Shown piece by piece: positions 42,783-51,751 of a stretch of 64,000 nt of DNA. The position numbers and the translations under genes were made by a program. Location: the NCBI GenBank assembly GCA_017450065.1, contig JAFSYI010000085.1, positions 1 through 64,000 of the forward strand. Direction: 5' to 3'. The stretch is from Lachnospiraceae bacterium (GTDB lineage Bacteria; Bacillota; Clostridia; Lachnospirales; Lachnospiraceae). Position 1 is the stretch's first letter; the number at the start of each line of letters is the position of its first letter. Below the pieces are notes generated by a model. That model made no database searches and was not told the DNA's origin. It was given only the letters and a program-made list of their open reading frames with translations.

Positions 42783-43688
42783 ATGGGAGAAGCATTATTT
42801 AACAACGGAAGCATAATTGAATGGCTGCAGTATTTTTCGGATCATACCGACGTGGATCTGGAGCATGTGAAGATACTGGATATTACAAAGAAGAACAAGA
42901 ATCTTATTCCCGCATGTGAGGTTCACAGGTGCGTGCTTGTGTTCACCGAAGCAGGTCATTCGGATATATTCTACAGGATGTATAACGCAGGACTCGGAGA
43001 ATGTAAGGTCATCTATAATGAAGGTTCGGAGCCGGCAGGCCCGATCAAGGAGAATCTTGTTTCGGAAATGATCGACAGAGGAATCAACGCTTCGGCAGGA
43101 ATGCTGGTGCTTAATCCCAATGCAAGATCCACCTACAAGTTCGGCATCGACAACAGCACCCTTGCCAAGGGTACGGTTAAATATGTCGGTGAAGAGATCC
43201 GTTCCGTCATCCTTTCCAAAATGAGGATTGAAGAAGGAAAGAATATCTGCGCGATCTCAGCGGAATCAATCGTCGTAGAATCGTCGATCCTTGACGGTGA
43301 GGGATCGATAATCGCAGTAGAATATAATAGAAATGACAGGAAGGCTCTTGAAGAGAATATGGAGCAGTTCGGTATCAACAATGTCACGATAATAGACCAT
43401 GTGGATGAGGAGACGATGAAGGGACTTCCGGTTCCCGATGTAACAATGCTTGTGGCTTCTGCCAGCATGGAAAAGGAAATAGAGACCATGCTTAAGCTTA
43501 ACCCTCAGATGGAATTCGTGATCTATACTCTTGATTTCGTTGTTGCAGCTTCCATGATAGATTACTGCAAGAAGTTCTGCTTATCTGATCCTGACATAAT
43601 CCAGATATCTGTTGCCAAGGTAAACAGCCGCCATAATTACGAGCAGCAGCCTGCTCCGTGGATAATAAGCTGCAAGGCAGGAAATTGA
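42783..43688 (+). CDS. CbiT-like protein, probably without methyltransferase activity
   Basis: A 301-residue soluble protein. Its second half (about 130-260) follows the precorrin-6 decarboxylating methyltransferase (CbiT) outline: EEIRSVILSKMRIEEGKN, SIIAVEYNRNDRKALEENMEQF, INNVTIIDHVDEETMKGLPVPD. The glycine-rich SAM loop, normally DIGAGTGS, is replaced by CAISAESI, so SAM binding is doubtful. The first 120 residues do not match CbiE clearly. No cobalamin genes are nearby; it lies 30 nt after the ABC permease and is likely co-transcribed with it, suggesting a recruited, possibly structural or regulatory role. AAGGAG precedes the ATG. Confidence 0.6.
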   Translation: MGEALFNNGSIIEWLQYFSDHTDVDLEHVKILDITKKNKNLIPACEVHRCVLVFTEAGHSDIFYRMYNAGLGECKVIYNEGSEPAGPIKENLVSEMIDRGINASAGMLVLNPNARSTYKFGIDNSTLAKGTVKYVGEEIRSVILSKMRIEEGKNICAISAESIVVESSILDGEGSIIAVEYNRNDRKALEENMEQFGINNVTIIDHVDEETMKGLPVPDVTMLVASASMEKEIETMLKLNPQMEFVIYTLDFVVAASMIDYCKKFCLSDPDIIQISVAKVNSRHNYEQQPAPWIISCKAGN

Positions 43689-43743
43689 TCGTATGGTAAA
43701 CGAGGTCATTAATGAGTTTGCTGCATGAGTAGTGGAGTTAAAG

Positions 43744-44154
43744 ATGAGTAAGTTTAAATCCTTTGTAATACTGCATATAATTCTTGCGCTGTTTTCAGTG
43801 TCGGCAGTTTTCTCAAAGCTTGCTGCGATGGAGGAAAGCCTGTCTTTTAAATGGATAATATATTACGGTGCGGTCCTGTTCATAATGTTTATCTATGCGA
43901 TTGCATGGCAGCAGATAATCAAACAGATGCCGATAGTTACGGCATACGCCAACAAGGCTGTAACCGTAATATGGGGAATCATATATGGACTTATAATATT
44001 CAAAGAAGAAATAACCGTGCCTAAAATCATAGGCGCGGTTATCATTATTGCCGGAGTGTATCTGGTGGTTACGGGGGATGAATATGATGAGCCGGATAAA
44101 ATCCGGGATGTCATGAATTCCGAGGCTGCAAATAAGGAGGACGATTGTCGATGA
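43744..44154 (+). CDS. Small multidrug-resistance/EamA-type transporter subunit 1
   Basis: A 136-residue four-helix membrane protein of the drug/metabolite transporter type (half-size EamA, SMR-like): SFVILHIILALFSVSAVFSK, the Gln-Pro region of the second helix pair, AYANKAVTVIWGIIYGLIIF and IIGAVIIIAGVYLVVTG. ATG 43744 follows GTGGAG. It ends within the start of a second such gene (ATGA overlap), pointing to a heterodimeric transporter. Confidence 0.8.
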   Translation: MSKFKSFVILHIILALFSVSAVFSKLAAMEESLSFKWIIYYGAVLFIMFIYAIAWQQIIKQMPIVTAYANKAVTVIWGIIYGLIIFKEEITVPKIIGAVIIIAGVYLVVTGDEYDEPDKIRDVMNSEAANKEDDCR

Positions 44155-44489
44155 GTCCTCTGCATGTATTTATTTATGTTTTTTCTGTATTTATTTCATC
44201 TGTGTCCCAGATAATCCTTAAATCAAGCGCTGACATGAAATATGACAATAAGCTTAAGGAGTATCTCAATCCAAGAGTAATAATAGCTTACGGCATATTC
44301 TTCTTCGCAACGCTTGTAACCGTATATGCATATAAGGGTATTCCGCTTTCTGTAGGCCCGATACTTGAAACAACAGGATATCTTTGGATATCCCTGCTTG
44401 GATATTTTATATTGAAAGAGAAGATAAGCCGCCGTAAGCTGATCGGACTGGTCATCGTGGTCACAGGGATCATAATATCCTGCCTGTAA
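44151..44489 (+). CDS. Small multidrug-resistance/EamA-type transporter subunit 2
   Basis: A 112-residue four-helix protein, partner of the preceding gene: SVFISSVSQIILKSSA, IAYGIFFFATLVTVYAYKG, GPILETTGYLWISLLGYFIL and LIGLVIVVTGIIISCL. The conserved Glu of the SMR family is not obvious in helix 1, while Glu-Thr occurs in helix 3. AAGGAGG lies 10 nt before ATG 44151; a TTG at 44145 is an alternative start. Substrate unknown. Confidence 0.8.
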   Translation: MSPLHVFIYVFSVFISSVSQIILKSSADMKYDNKLKEYLNPRVIIAYGIFFFATLVTVYAYKGIPLSVGPILETTGYLWISLLGYFILKEKISRRKLIGLVIVVTGIIISCL

Positions 44490-44567
44490 GTCCTGCAGGA
44501 CATCATATAGAAAAAATAATAATTTTCGTTAACTATAGTAAAACAGAACAGACAGAAGAGGTATGGA

Positions 44568-45395
44568 ATGGACAGTATAAAAATCAATAATCTTGAAGTA
44601 TTCGGACACCACGGAGTGTTTGAAGAAGAAACAAAGCTTGGCCAGAAATTCGTGGTAAGCGCCGAACTGTTTATGGATCTCAGGCAGGCAGGCCTCAGTG
44701 ATGATCTTACAATGTCGGTGCATTACGGAGAAGTATGCAGGGCAATAAATGATTTCATGAAGGAGAAGAATTATTATCTTATTGAAGCAGCGGCAGAGGA
44801 TATGGCCAAGATGCTTCTCATAAGGTTCGATAAATTATCCGGACTTAAGCTTGAGATAAAGAAGCCATGGGCACCTATCGGCCTGCATCTTGAAGAGGTA
44901 TCCGTAAACATTGAGAGAGGCTGGCATGACGTTTATCTTGGCCTTGGTTCTAATATGGGAGACAGGAAAGCAAATATAGAGAACGCCCTTTTGAGGATGG
45001 AGGATGATGATGACATTAAAGTCTGTGAGGTATCCCGACTTATCAACAGCAAGCCGTATGGATACACAGATCAGGATGATTTCCTTAACGGAGCCGCTCA
45101 TATAAAGACACTTTATACACCTTCGGAACTGTTAAGATGCGTTAACCAGATAGAAGCTCTTGCCGGAAGGACCAGGGATATTAAATGGGGGCCGCGAACG
45201 CTGGATATCGATATACTGTTCTACGATAATATGACAATAGATACAGAGAATCTCACGGTACCTCATGCGGATATGAAAAACAGGGACTTCGTACTGAAGC
45301 CCCTGAATGAAATAGCGCCCTGGTTAAGGCATCCTGTATATAACATGACTGTAAGTGAAATGCTTAACGAATTATCACTTGTCACCACCGCCTAG
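44568..45395 (+). CDS. folK: FolB-FolK fusion: dihydroneopterin aldolase and HPPK
   Basis: A 275-residue bifunctional folate enzyme. Residues 1-118 are dihydroneopterin aldolase (INNLEVFGHHGVFEEE, GQKFVVSAELFMDL, YGEVCRAINDF, KPWAPIGLHLEEVSV). Residues 122-275 are 6-hydroxymethyl-7,8-dihydropterin pyrophosphokinase (VYLGLGSNMGDR, FLNGAAHIKT, GPRTLDIDILFYD, VPHADMKNRDFVLKPL). It catalyses two successive steps before dihydropteroate synthase. No other folate genes are adjacent. The last 21 bp overlap the end of the convergent DUF5050 gene. Confidence 0.95.
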   Translation: MDSIKINNLEVFGHHGVFEEETKLGQKFVVSAELFMDLRQAGLSDDLTMSVHYGEVCRAINDFMKEKNYYLIEAAAEDMAKMLLIRFDKLSGLKLEIKKPWAPIGLHLEEVSVNIERGWHDVYLGLGSNMGDRKANIENALLRMEDDDDIKVCEVSRLINSKPYGYTDQDDFLNGAAHIKTLYTPSELLRCVNQIEALAGRTRDIKWGPRTLDIDILFYDNMTIDTENLTVPHADMKNRDFVLKPLNEIAPWLRHPVYNMTVSEMLNELSLVTTA

Positions 45396-46448
45396 CTGGA
45401 ACTTATCCTTATGATGTACGATAACCTCCGGAGTAAATCGTGATGGAGAGGGTGAACCGGTAGTGCTCACACGGTACATGTCCTTGGGATCACCGTATGT
45501 GTGATAGTACGTATAGGTCGATGTCATATTTATATTTGTATAGTTCCCCATCGCGACGGTTGAGGACGAAGATCCATCGGCTGACATCCGGATAAGACAG
45601 GGCTCTGTTTTGCTGTTACGCTGATAGAAGATCACGCCGCCGAGGATATTGAAGCAGTCAACACGTTCCTGTGTCAGTTTTTCTTCATTTCTGTTATTTA
45701 CACTGTATCTGTACAGGCAGTAATCATCATCGATGCTTATATAATATATATATCCGTCGCTGTAGACGGGATTATACATCCTGACGCTTAATGCCGGAGT
45801 CGCATTCAGGGTTTCCGTGTCAAGAGAATTTACATAGAAGTTGTTATTCTGGTCGGGATAAAAGATAGTATCTCCTATGATACACGAAAGGTTTACTATC
45901 TCCTTAAGCACCTCGGTCCTGTCTCCGCCGTTTACGGAGCACTGGTAAAGAGTCATTCCGTTGGTGTTGTCATAATGCTGGTAATAAACATCGTTTCCGA
46001 TAAGAATAAGCTGTCCCGCGGTAGTCCTGTCAAGTCCCTTGGTATTTCCCTTCTTACCCTTCTTAAGACGGTATATCCCGTTCATATTTCCGACGAATCC
46101 GTATGAATTATCTCCGGAGCCTGTCTGGTTATAATAGAGATAATCACCTGCGGAATTCAGATATTTAGCCGATACACCCTGCACAAGCTTCTGGTCGCTT
46201 CCGTCAGCCTTCATGGAATATATGAAGTTATTATCCAGTGGATTGCTGAAGTAAACCGTGTCCCCGTCTTCCACAAACAGTCCCTCGTTATTGATATTCC
46301 CCCCGGTATTCCCCAGTGTTCCGGCAGGATTAGACACCCTGCTGCCCGAACGCCCGAATATTGCCAAAGTTATTATACCGCCAATGCAGACAAGAATAAC
46401 AATTATACCTATGATCTTCCCACCGGTGCTTTTTTTCTTCTTTGCCAT
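45375..46448 (-). CDS. Membrane-anchored DUF5050 beta-propeller-like protein
   Basis: A 357-residue protein with a Lys-rich N-terminus (MAKKKKSTGG), one membrane helix (IIGIIVILVCIGGIITLAIF) and an extracytoplasmic domain of repeated 40-50-residue units. Each unit contains YYxx/IYR-type strands (GDTVYFSNPLDNNFIYSMKADGS, GNDVYYQHYDNTNG, GYIYYISIDDDYCLYRYSVN), typical of DUF5050/TolB-like propellers. It has no catalytic signature; a binding or scaffolding role outside the cell is likely. Confidence 0.8.
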   Translation of the reverse strand: MAKKKKSTGGKIIGIIVILVCIGGIITLAIFGRSGSRVSNPAGTLGNTGGNINNEGLFVEDGDTVYFSNPLDNNFIYSMKADGSDQKLVQGVSAKYLNSAGDYLYYNQTGSGDNSYGFVGNMNGIYRLKKGKKGNTKGLDRTTAGQLILIGNDVYYQHYDNTNGMTLYQCSVNGGDRTEVLKEIVNLSCIIGDTIFYPDQNNNFYVNSLDTETLNATPALSVRMYNPVYSDGYIYYISIDDDYCLYRYSVNNRNEEKLTQERVDCFNILGGVIFYQRNSKTEPCLIRMSADGSSSSTVAMGNYTNINMTSTYTYYHTYGDPKDMYRVSTTGSPSPSRFTPEVIVHHKDKFQLGGGDK

Positions 46449-46496
46449 ATTATCTCACCCCCTCGTGTTAGAGTAAATATTTATGTCTGACTGAGC

Positions 46497-46544
46497 AAAA
46501 CAGCGAAAATACGAAATATTATGAGAATGTTTGGAATAATTAAC
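46497..46544 (+). repeat. MITE remnant (right part)
   Basis: AAAACAGCGAAAATACGAAA followed by …GTTTGGAATAATTAAC, a decayed right third of the 142-bp element. Confidence 0.5.
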
Positions 46545-46665
46545 ATAATTTTCAAAATTATTATAACATATTTTAGCAATTGTGATATAATAAAATGACA
46601 TGTTTAATAAGGTTTTCTCAAAAATATTACCTTATATCACGCAATAAAAATGGAAGGAGAAACTG

Positions 46666-48204
46666 ATGAAGATATTCGCCGCCATAGATGTAGGATCATA
46701 CGAGGTCGCCATAAAGATATTTGAGATCTCAGAAAAGAACGGTTTGAAACAGATAGATCATATAAGACACAGGATAGAACTGGGTACAGACACCTACCAT
46801 ACCGGTAAGATAAGTACCGCACGGATGGATGAGCTGTGCAACATACTCAGTGAATTTAACAATATAATGAAGGCCTATAAGGTTGACGATTACAAGGCAT
46901 ACGGAACAAGCGCGATACGTGAAACCGAAAATACGATGATAGTCATTGAACAGATAAAGCTGCGAACAGGGATACATGTTGAGGTCCTGTCCAATTCGGA
47001 ACAGCGTTTCATGCATTATAAGGCAGTGGCATCAAGGGGGGATATGTTTACCAAAATGATGGAAGACAGCTGCGCTATAGTGGATATAGGCGGTGGCAGC
47101 ATTCAGATATCCCTTTTTGACAAGGATGCCCTTGTGACGACCCAGAATATAAGGCTGGGAATACTGCGTATCAAGGATATGCTTTCTTCGCTTCAGGTTA
47201 AGAGCATAAATTACATACAGATACTGGGTGAACTCATAGACAATCAGCTTGAATCATTCAAATCCCTGTATTTAAACAACAGAAAGATCAATAATATAAT
47301 TGTTGTAGATGATTATGTCTCAAGGGCAATGAAGCGGATAAATAATGATAATGATACCATTTCTTATAAAGATTTCATAAAGTTAATAAACAACTTCAAG
47401 GAGAAATCAGTGGAAGAAATGGCTTCCGTGCTGAGTCTTGATGAAGAAAGCACCATGCTTCTTCCGCAGTCCATTATGCTTCTTCTCAGGATAACGGACA
47501 TGATGAAGGCACAGGTACTGTGGGCACCCGGTGTCAGCCTTTCGGACGGTATGGCTTATGAGTACGCCGAGGTCAACAGGATGCTTAAGGTCAAGCATGA
47601 TTTTGATTCGGATATCATTGCCGGTGCAGAGGTAATGTGCAGAAGGTACGGCGGTAATACGGAAAGGAACAAGCTTGTTGAAGAGGTTGCACTCAGTATC
47701 TTTGACGATACGAAGAGGATCCATCACTGCGGATCAAGAGAGAGGCTGCTTCTGCGTATAGCATGTATGCTTTCGGACTGTGGGAAGTATATAAGTCTTG
47801 AGGCCGGTGCAGAGTGCGGATATGACATAATAATGGCGACGGAAATGATAGGTCTGTCACATGCGGAACGGGAGATAATAGCCAATGTAGTCAGATATAA
47901 CAAGGTCAAATTCGTATATTACAAGTACCGGATGGCACCTACAGAGCTTGACTGTGATACGTTCCTTACCGTTGCCAAGCTTACAGCGATCTTCAGGGTT
48001 GCCGATGGTATCTGCCGAAGCTACAGGACCAAGCTTAAAGGGATCAGGACCATGATAAAGGATTCCGAACTGCTGATCACCATAGATTCTGAGGAGGATT
48101 TCTCACTTGAGAAGGGCTTTTTCGGAAGAAAATCAGATCTGTTTGAAGAGGTCTTTTCATTAAAGCCCGTTATACGGAATAAGAGGATAATAAATGCTAT
48201 GTAG
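46666..48204 (+). CDS. ppx: Ppx/GppA-family exopolyphosphatase
   Basis: A 512-residue phosphatase of the Ppx/GppA type (actin-like ATPase fold) that shortens polyphosphate or converts pppGpp to ppGpp. Landmarks: AAIDVGSYEVAIKIFE (phosphate-1 loop), AYGTSAIRETEN, VDIGGGSIQISLF (phosphate-2), and a C-terminal HD-like helical domain from about 310 (DIIAGAEVMCRRYGG, RLLLRIACMLSDCGKYI). AAGGAG lies before the ATG. It is followed 41 nt later by ppk, so synthesis and degradation of polyphosphate are encoded together. Confidence 0.9.
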   Translation: MKIFAAIDVGSYEVAIKIFEISEKNGLKQIDHIRHRIELGTDTYHTGKISTARMDELCNILSEFNNIMKAYKVDDYKAYGTSAIRETENTMIVIEQIKLRTGIHVEVLSNSEQRFMHYKAVASRGDMFTKMMEDSCAIVDIGGGSIQISLFDKDALVTTQNIRLGILRIKDMLSSLQVKSINYIQILGELIDNQLESFKSLYLNNRKINNIIVVDDYVSRAMKRINNDNDTISYKDFIKLINNFKEKSVEEMASVLSLDEESTMLLPQSIMLLLRITDMMKAQVLWAPGVSLSDGMAYEYAEVNRMLKVKHDFDSDIIAGAEVMCRRYGGNTERNKLVEEVALSIFDDTKRIHHCGSRERLLLRIACMLSDCGKYISLEAGAECGYDIIMATEMIGLSHAEREIIANVVRYNKVKFVYYKYRMAPTELDCDTFLTVAKLTAIFRVADGICRSYRTKLKGIRTMIKDSELLITIDSEEDFSLEKGFFGRKSDLFEEVFSLKPVIRNKRIINAM

Positions 48205-48245
48205 ATATTAGGCCTTTGATCATTTGATAAAGAAAGGATTTTATT

Positions 48246-50522
48246 ATGGAAAGTTCAAAGAATAAGCCTGCAAAGGCATCCAAAGCTTCATCTGATGTTA
48301 AAACAGTCAAAACCGCCAAGGCAAAAAAGACGGACAAAGCCTTAAAGGCGGATAAGGATGTCATGACTTCAGGAAAGACCGTTAATATTGAGGACAGTAA
48401 ATATTACTATAACAGAGAGCTGAGCTGGGTGCTGTTCGATGAAAGAGTGCTCGATGAAGCCAGAGATAAGAGCAATCCTCTCATGGAAAGGCTTAAATTC
48501 CTCAGCATAACCGCATCGAACCTGGATGAATTCTTCATGATAAGGGTTGCTTCACTGCGCGATATGGTAAATGCGGGATACAATAAAGAAGATATAGCGG
48601 GAATGAATCCCAAGCAGCAGCTTGAAGCTCTTAATGAGGCAACACACAGGCTGGTTGATAAGCAGTATTCCACTCTGACCCGGTCACTCATTCCTCTTAT
48701 GGAACAGGAGAGCATACATCTTGTACTCCGTCATGAGGATCTTAACAGGGAACAGATGAAATACGTCGATGATTATTTTATGGCCAACGTATATCCGGTG
48801 CTTACGCCCATGGCTGTGGATTCATCAAGACCGTTTCCTCTTATCAGAAATAACACGCTGAATATCGGGGCCCTTGTATCCAAAAAGGTGAAAGATGATA
48901 AAAAGAAAAACGGTGTGGAGAAGGAATTTGCCACGGTTCAGGTTCCGTCTGTTCTTCCGAGGATAATAAAGCTTCCGTGCGATGAGGGCGTCAGCGTGAT
49001 CCTGCTCGAAGAGATCATAGAGCGGAACATGGGAAAGCTGTTTGCCAATTATGATGTCATATGCGCTTATCCCTTCCGTATAATGAGAAATGCGGATCTT
49101 ACGATAGAAGAGGATGAAGCTGCCGATCTTCTTAAGGAAATCGAAAGACAGCTTAAGAAAAGGCAATGGGGTGAAGTGATCCGTCTTGAGGTGGCCGATG
49201 ACATTGACAGAAAGCTTATGAAGATGCTCCTTAAAGAACTTAACTGCAGGGAAGAGGCTGTATACAGGATACAGGGACCGCTTGATCTTACCTTCCTTAT
49301 GAAGCTTTACGGTATGGACGGCTATGATGAACTGAGAGATCCTGATTTTTCACCCCAGCCTGTTGAGGAACTGGCTCCCGATAAAGACATCTTTGCCGCG
49401 ATAAGAAAGAAGGATATACTGCTGCATCATCCATATGAAACCTTTCAGCCTATAGTTGATTTCATAAGACAGGCATCCAGGGATCCGGATGTACTTGCAA
49501 TAAAGCAGACACTTTACCGTGTGAGCGGACATTCGCCAATCATCGCAGCTCTTGCACAGGCTGCCGAAAACGGGAAGCAGGTAACAGTTCTTGTTGAACT
49601 TAAGGCAAGATTTGATGAGGAGAACAACATTATCTGGGCAAGGATGCTTGAGAAAGCAGGCTGCCATGTTATATACGGGCTTGTCGGACTTAAGACACAC
49701 AGCAAGATAACTCTTGTGGTAAGACGCGAGGATGAAGGAATAAGACGATATGTTCATCTGGGAACGGGTAACTATAATGATTCGACTGCCAAGCTGTATA
49801 CCGACCTTGGACTTCTTACCTGCTCTGAACCGATAGGCGAGGATGCCACTGCAGTATTCAATATGCTCTCGGGATATTCCGAACCTCTTAACTGGAACAG
49901 GCTTTCAGTTGCTCCGCTGTGGCTGAAGGATCGTTTCCTGAGTCTTATAAGACGTGAAATGAACAATGCGAAGCAGGGTAAGAATTCAAGGATAATAGCC
50001 AAGATCAATTCACTGTGTGACAAGGATATAATAATGGCACTATATGAAGCATCCATGGCAGGAGTAAAGATCGATCTCATAATAAGAGGAATATGCTGCT
50101 TAAGAACAGGAATACAGGGCATCAGCGAGAATATAACGGTAAGATCCATAGTGGGAAGATTCCTTGAACACAGCAGGATATTCTATTTTGAGAATGCCGG
50201 TACACCGGAGGTCTACTGCGGCTCTGCCGACTGGATGCCGAGGAACCTTGAAAGGCGTGTCGAAATACTGTTCCCCATAGAGGAGAGGGAACTTAAGGAA
50301 AGAGTCTGCCATATCCTGGATATTATGCTGAGAGACACCTTAAAGGCAAGGATAATGGACGAAGACGGCGGATATCAGCGAGTGGACAAACGCGGTAAAG
50401 AGCTGCTGGGATGTCAGGCGGAATTCTGCCGTGAAGCAGTTAAGAAAACAGAAGAGAATGCCAGGAAGGTAAAGAGTATAGAGAACAAAAGAGTGTTTAC
50501 TCCGGAGACAGCCCCGCAATGA
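48246..50522 (+). CDS. ppk: Polyphosphate kinase 1 with a Lys-rich N-terminal tail
   Basis: Makes long-chain polyphosphate from ATP. The 758-residue chain contains the full Ppk1 core: YYNRELSWVLFDERV, LTPMAVDSSRPFP, the phosphorylated-His region LKTHSKITLVVRRE with RYVHLGTGNYN, and RFLEHSRIFYF with the second His. About 55 residues precede the core, rich in Lys and Ala (KNKPAKASKASSDVK and AKAKKTDKALKADKD), resembling a histone-like tail and probably disordered; most Ppk1 proteins lack it. It forms a pair with the upstream ppx gene. Confidence 0.96.
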   Translation: MESSKNKPAKASKASSDVKTVKTAKAKKTDKALKADKDVMTSGKTVNIEDSKYYYNRELSWVLFDERVLDEARDKSNPLMERLKFLSITASNLDEFFMIRVASLRDMVNAGYNKEDIAGMNPKQQLEALNEATHRLVDKQYSTLTRSLIPLMEQESIHLVLRHEDLNREQMKYVDDYFMANVYPVLTPMAVDSSRPFPLIRNNTLNIGALVSKKVKDDKKKNGVEKEFATVQVPSVLPRIIKLPCDEGVSVILLEEIIERNMGKLFANYDVICAYPFRIMRNADLTIEEDEAADLLKEIERQLKKRQWGEVIRLEVADDIDRKLMKMLLKELNCREEAVYRIQGPLDLTFLMKLYGMDGYDELRDPDFSPQPVEELAPDKDIFAAIRKKDILLHHPYETFQPIVDFIRQASRDPDVLAIKQTLYRVSGHSPIIAALAQAAENGKQVTVLVELKARFDEENNIIWARMLEKAGCHVIYGLVGLKTHSKITLVVRREDEGIRRYVHLGTGNYNDSTAKLYTDLGLLTCSEPIGEDATAVFNMLSGYSEPLNWNRLSVAPLWLKDRFLSLIRREMNNAKQGKNSRIIAKINSLCDKDIIMALYEASMAGVKIDLIIRGICCLRTGIQGISENITVRSIVGRFLEHSRIFYFENAGTPEVYCGSADWMPRNLERRVEILFPIEERELKERVCHILDIMLRDTLKARIMDEDGGYQRVDKRGKELLGCQAEFCREAVKKTEENARKVKSIENKRVFTPETAPQ

Positions 50523-50587
50523 TCCGTAATATTTCATGAATGTAACGGATTTATAACCAAAGCTATCACGTAGCATAAATATTTGGG

Positions 50588-50616
50588 TTGACATATTTCA
50601 CGGTACTATATATATT
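50588..50616 (+). promoter_or_regulatory. Promoter of the small acidic protein gene
   Basis: TTGACA at 50588-50593, a 17-nt spacer and TATATT at 50611-50616, about 34 nt before the ATG at 50656. Confidence 0.65.
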
Positions 50617-50655
50617 AATTTATTGTAAAAGTTATTGATCATAAGGAGGGGTTTA

Positions 50656-50916
50656 ATGCAATCGCAGGATTATGATGATGATGTATTACAGGCTTTTCTG
50701 AAGGATCAGGGGCAGCTGTTTGATGAACCTGTGGCTGAGAATCAGGAGGAGGCGGAGGCTTTCCTTGAGGACTGTATGGCTGTGGTAGTGGACAGTGTTG
50801 ATGAGGTATACGATTACTTTGCAGAGAACGGGACAGATCTGGAGGGTGCAGAGCTTGATGATATCTGCGAAGTGTTTAAGATACCGGATGGCCGTTATCT
50901 GATAGTTGAAGGTTAA
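50656..50916 (+). CDS. Small acidic protein of unknown function
   Basis: An 86-residue, very acidic protein (MQSQDYDDDVLQAF, many Glu/Asp, only a few basic residues) ending EVFKIPDGRYLIVEG. No membrane segment. AAGGAGG sits 6-8 nt before ATG 50656, and an own promoter and terminator frame the gene, so it is a real monocistronic gene. Not recognised; possibly a Lachnospiraceae-specific family. Confidence 0.7.
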   Translation: MQSQDYDDDVLQAFLKDQGQLFDEPVAENQEEAEAFLEDCMAVVVDSVDEVYDYFAENGTDLEGAELDDICEVFKIPDGRYLIVEG

Positions 50917-50931
50917 CAGAATATGAATGAC

Positions 50932-50961
50932 CGGATCCGGTGTCGTCCGGGTCCGTTTTTT
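50932..50961 (+). terminator. Rho-independent terminator
   Basis: CGGATCCGG-TGTCGT-CCGGGTCCG (one G-T pair) followed by six T. Confidence 0.88.
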
Positions 50962-51000
50962 GCGGAAACCGGTAACTAAATATGAATAAAGGAAAAAGCA

Positions 51001-51705
51001 ATGTCTGAAATTCTGGATGTTCTTAGAATAGAGCAGAAATATGATCTGAATCTTACCGAAATGTATTCGGTTATGGCAAATGTGAACCAAATCCTTACCG
51101 GAGACAGTCATAATTTCGGGGGAGGATATATGGTACGGTCTCTGTATTTTGATACCGTAAATGATGACGATTTCTATGACAAACTTGACGGACTGGAGAT
51201 AAGACGAAAGATCCGCCTGAGGATTTACGATCCGCAAAGCGAAAGTGCAAAGCTGGAGCTTAAGGAAAAGACCGGACAGAATCAGAGGAAACGGTCACTG
51301 ACTGTTACAAAGGAAGAGGCAAAGAGGCTGATCAGAGGGGATTATGATGTTCTCCTCGACCGTGCGGATGAATTCGCGGATGAACTGTATTGCAGAATGA
51401 AGCAGTACTGCTATATCCCCAAATGCATAGTTCAGTATTACAGGACGGCTTATGCCGAATCCGTGAATGATACAAGGGTTACCTTCGACCGTGATCTGAG
51501 GGCAACAGTAGCGGATTTCGATATTTTCGATCCGGAGCTTAAGCTTTATCCTGTAGGTCTTATGCTGGGCTGTACTATGGAAGTAAAGTTTAATAATTTC
51601 CTGTTAAGCTATGTCAAGTATGCTGTGTCTGCAGCGGACAGGACTCCGCTATCTGCATCCAAATACGGTATGGCGCGTAATTTTCTTCTCAGAGCAGCAC
51701 TGTAG
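51001..51705 (+). CDS. VTC-domain protein (polyphosphate-polymerase-like)
   Basis: A 234-residue soluble protein with the VTC fold, the catalytic tunnel of the yeast vacuolar polyphosphate polymerase. Conserved charged strands are visible: RIEQKYDLN, VRSLYFDTVNDD, RRKIRLRIYDP, AKLELKEKTGQNQRKRS, IVQYYRTAYAE, RVTFDRDLRA, MEVKFNN and SASKYGMA. In bacteria this domain commonly travels with DUF4956 and CotH genes, as here. Whether it makes polyphosphate or acts on another triphosphate is not known. It is only about 480 nt from ppk. Confidence 0.88.
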   Translation: MSEILDVLRIEQKYDLNLTEMYSVMANVNQILTGDSHNFGGGYMVRSLYFDTVNDDDFYDKLDGLEIRRKIRLRIYDPQSESAKLELKEKTGQNQRKRSLTVTKEEAKRLIRGDYDVLLDRADEFADELYCRMKQYCYIPKCIVQYYRTAYAESVNDTRVTFDRDLRATVADFDIFDPELKLYPVGLMLGCTMEVKFNNFLLSYVKYAVSAADRTPLSASKYGMARNFLLRAAL

Positions 51706-51721
51706 ATTTCCAACATAAATT

Positions 51722-51751
51722 GAAACCATTCAGAACAGCACATATTTTAAA
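51722..51751 (+). repeat. MITE remnant (left end) carrying the next gene's ribosome site
   Basis: GAAACCATTCAGAACAG, then CACATATTTTAAAA, close to the left end of the 142-bp element, running directly into AAAAGGAGA, the ribosome site of the DUF4956 gene. Confidence 0.55.

Noticed and set aside
42783..43688. Functional cobalamin biosynthesis gene cbiT
   Set aside because: The SAM-binding glycine loop is missing and no other corrin gene is in the window.
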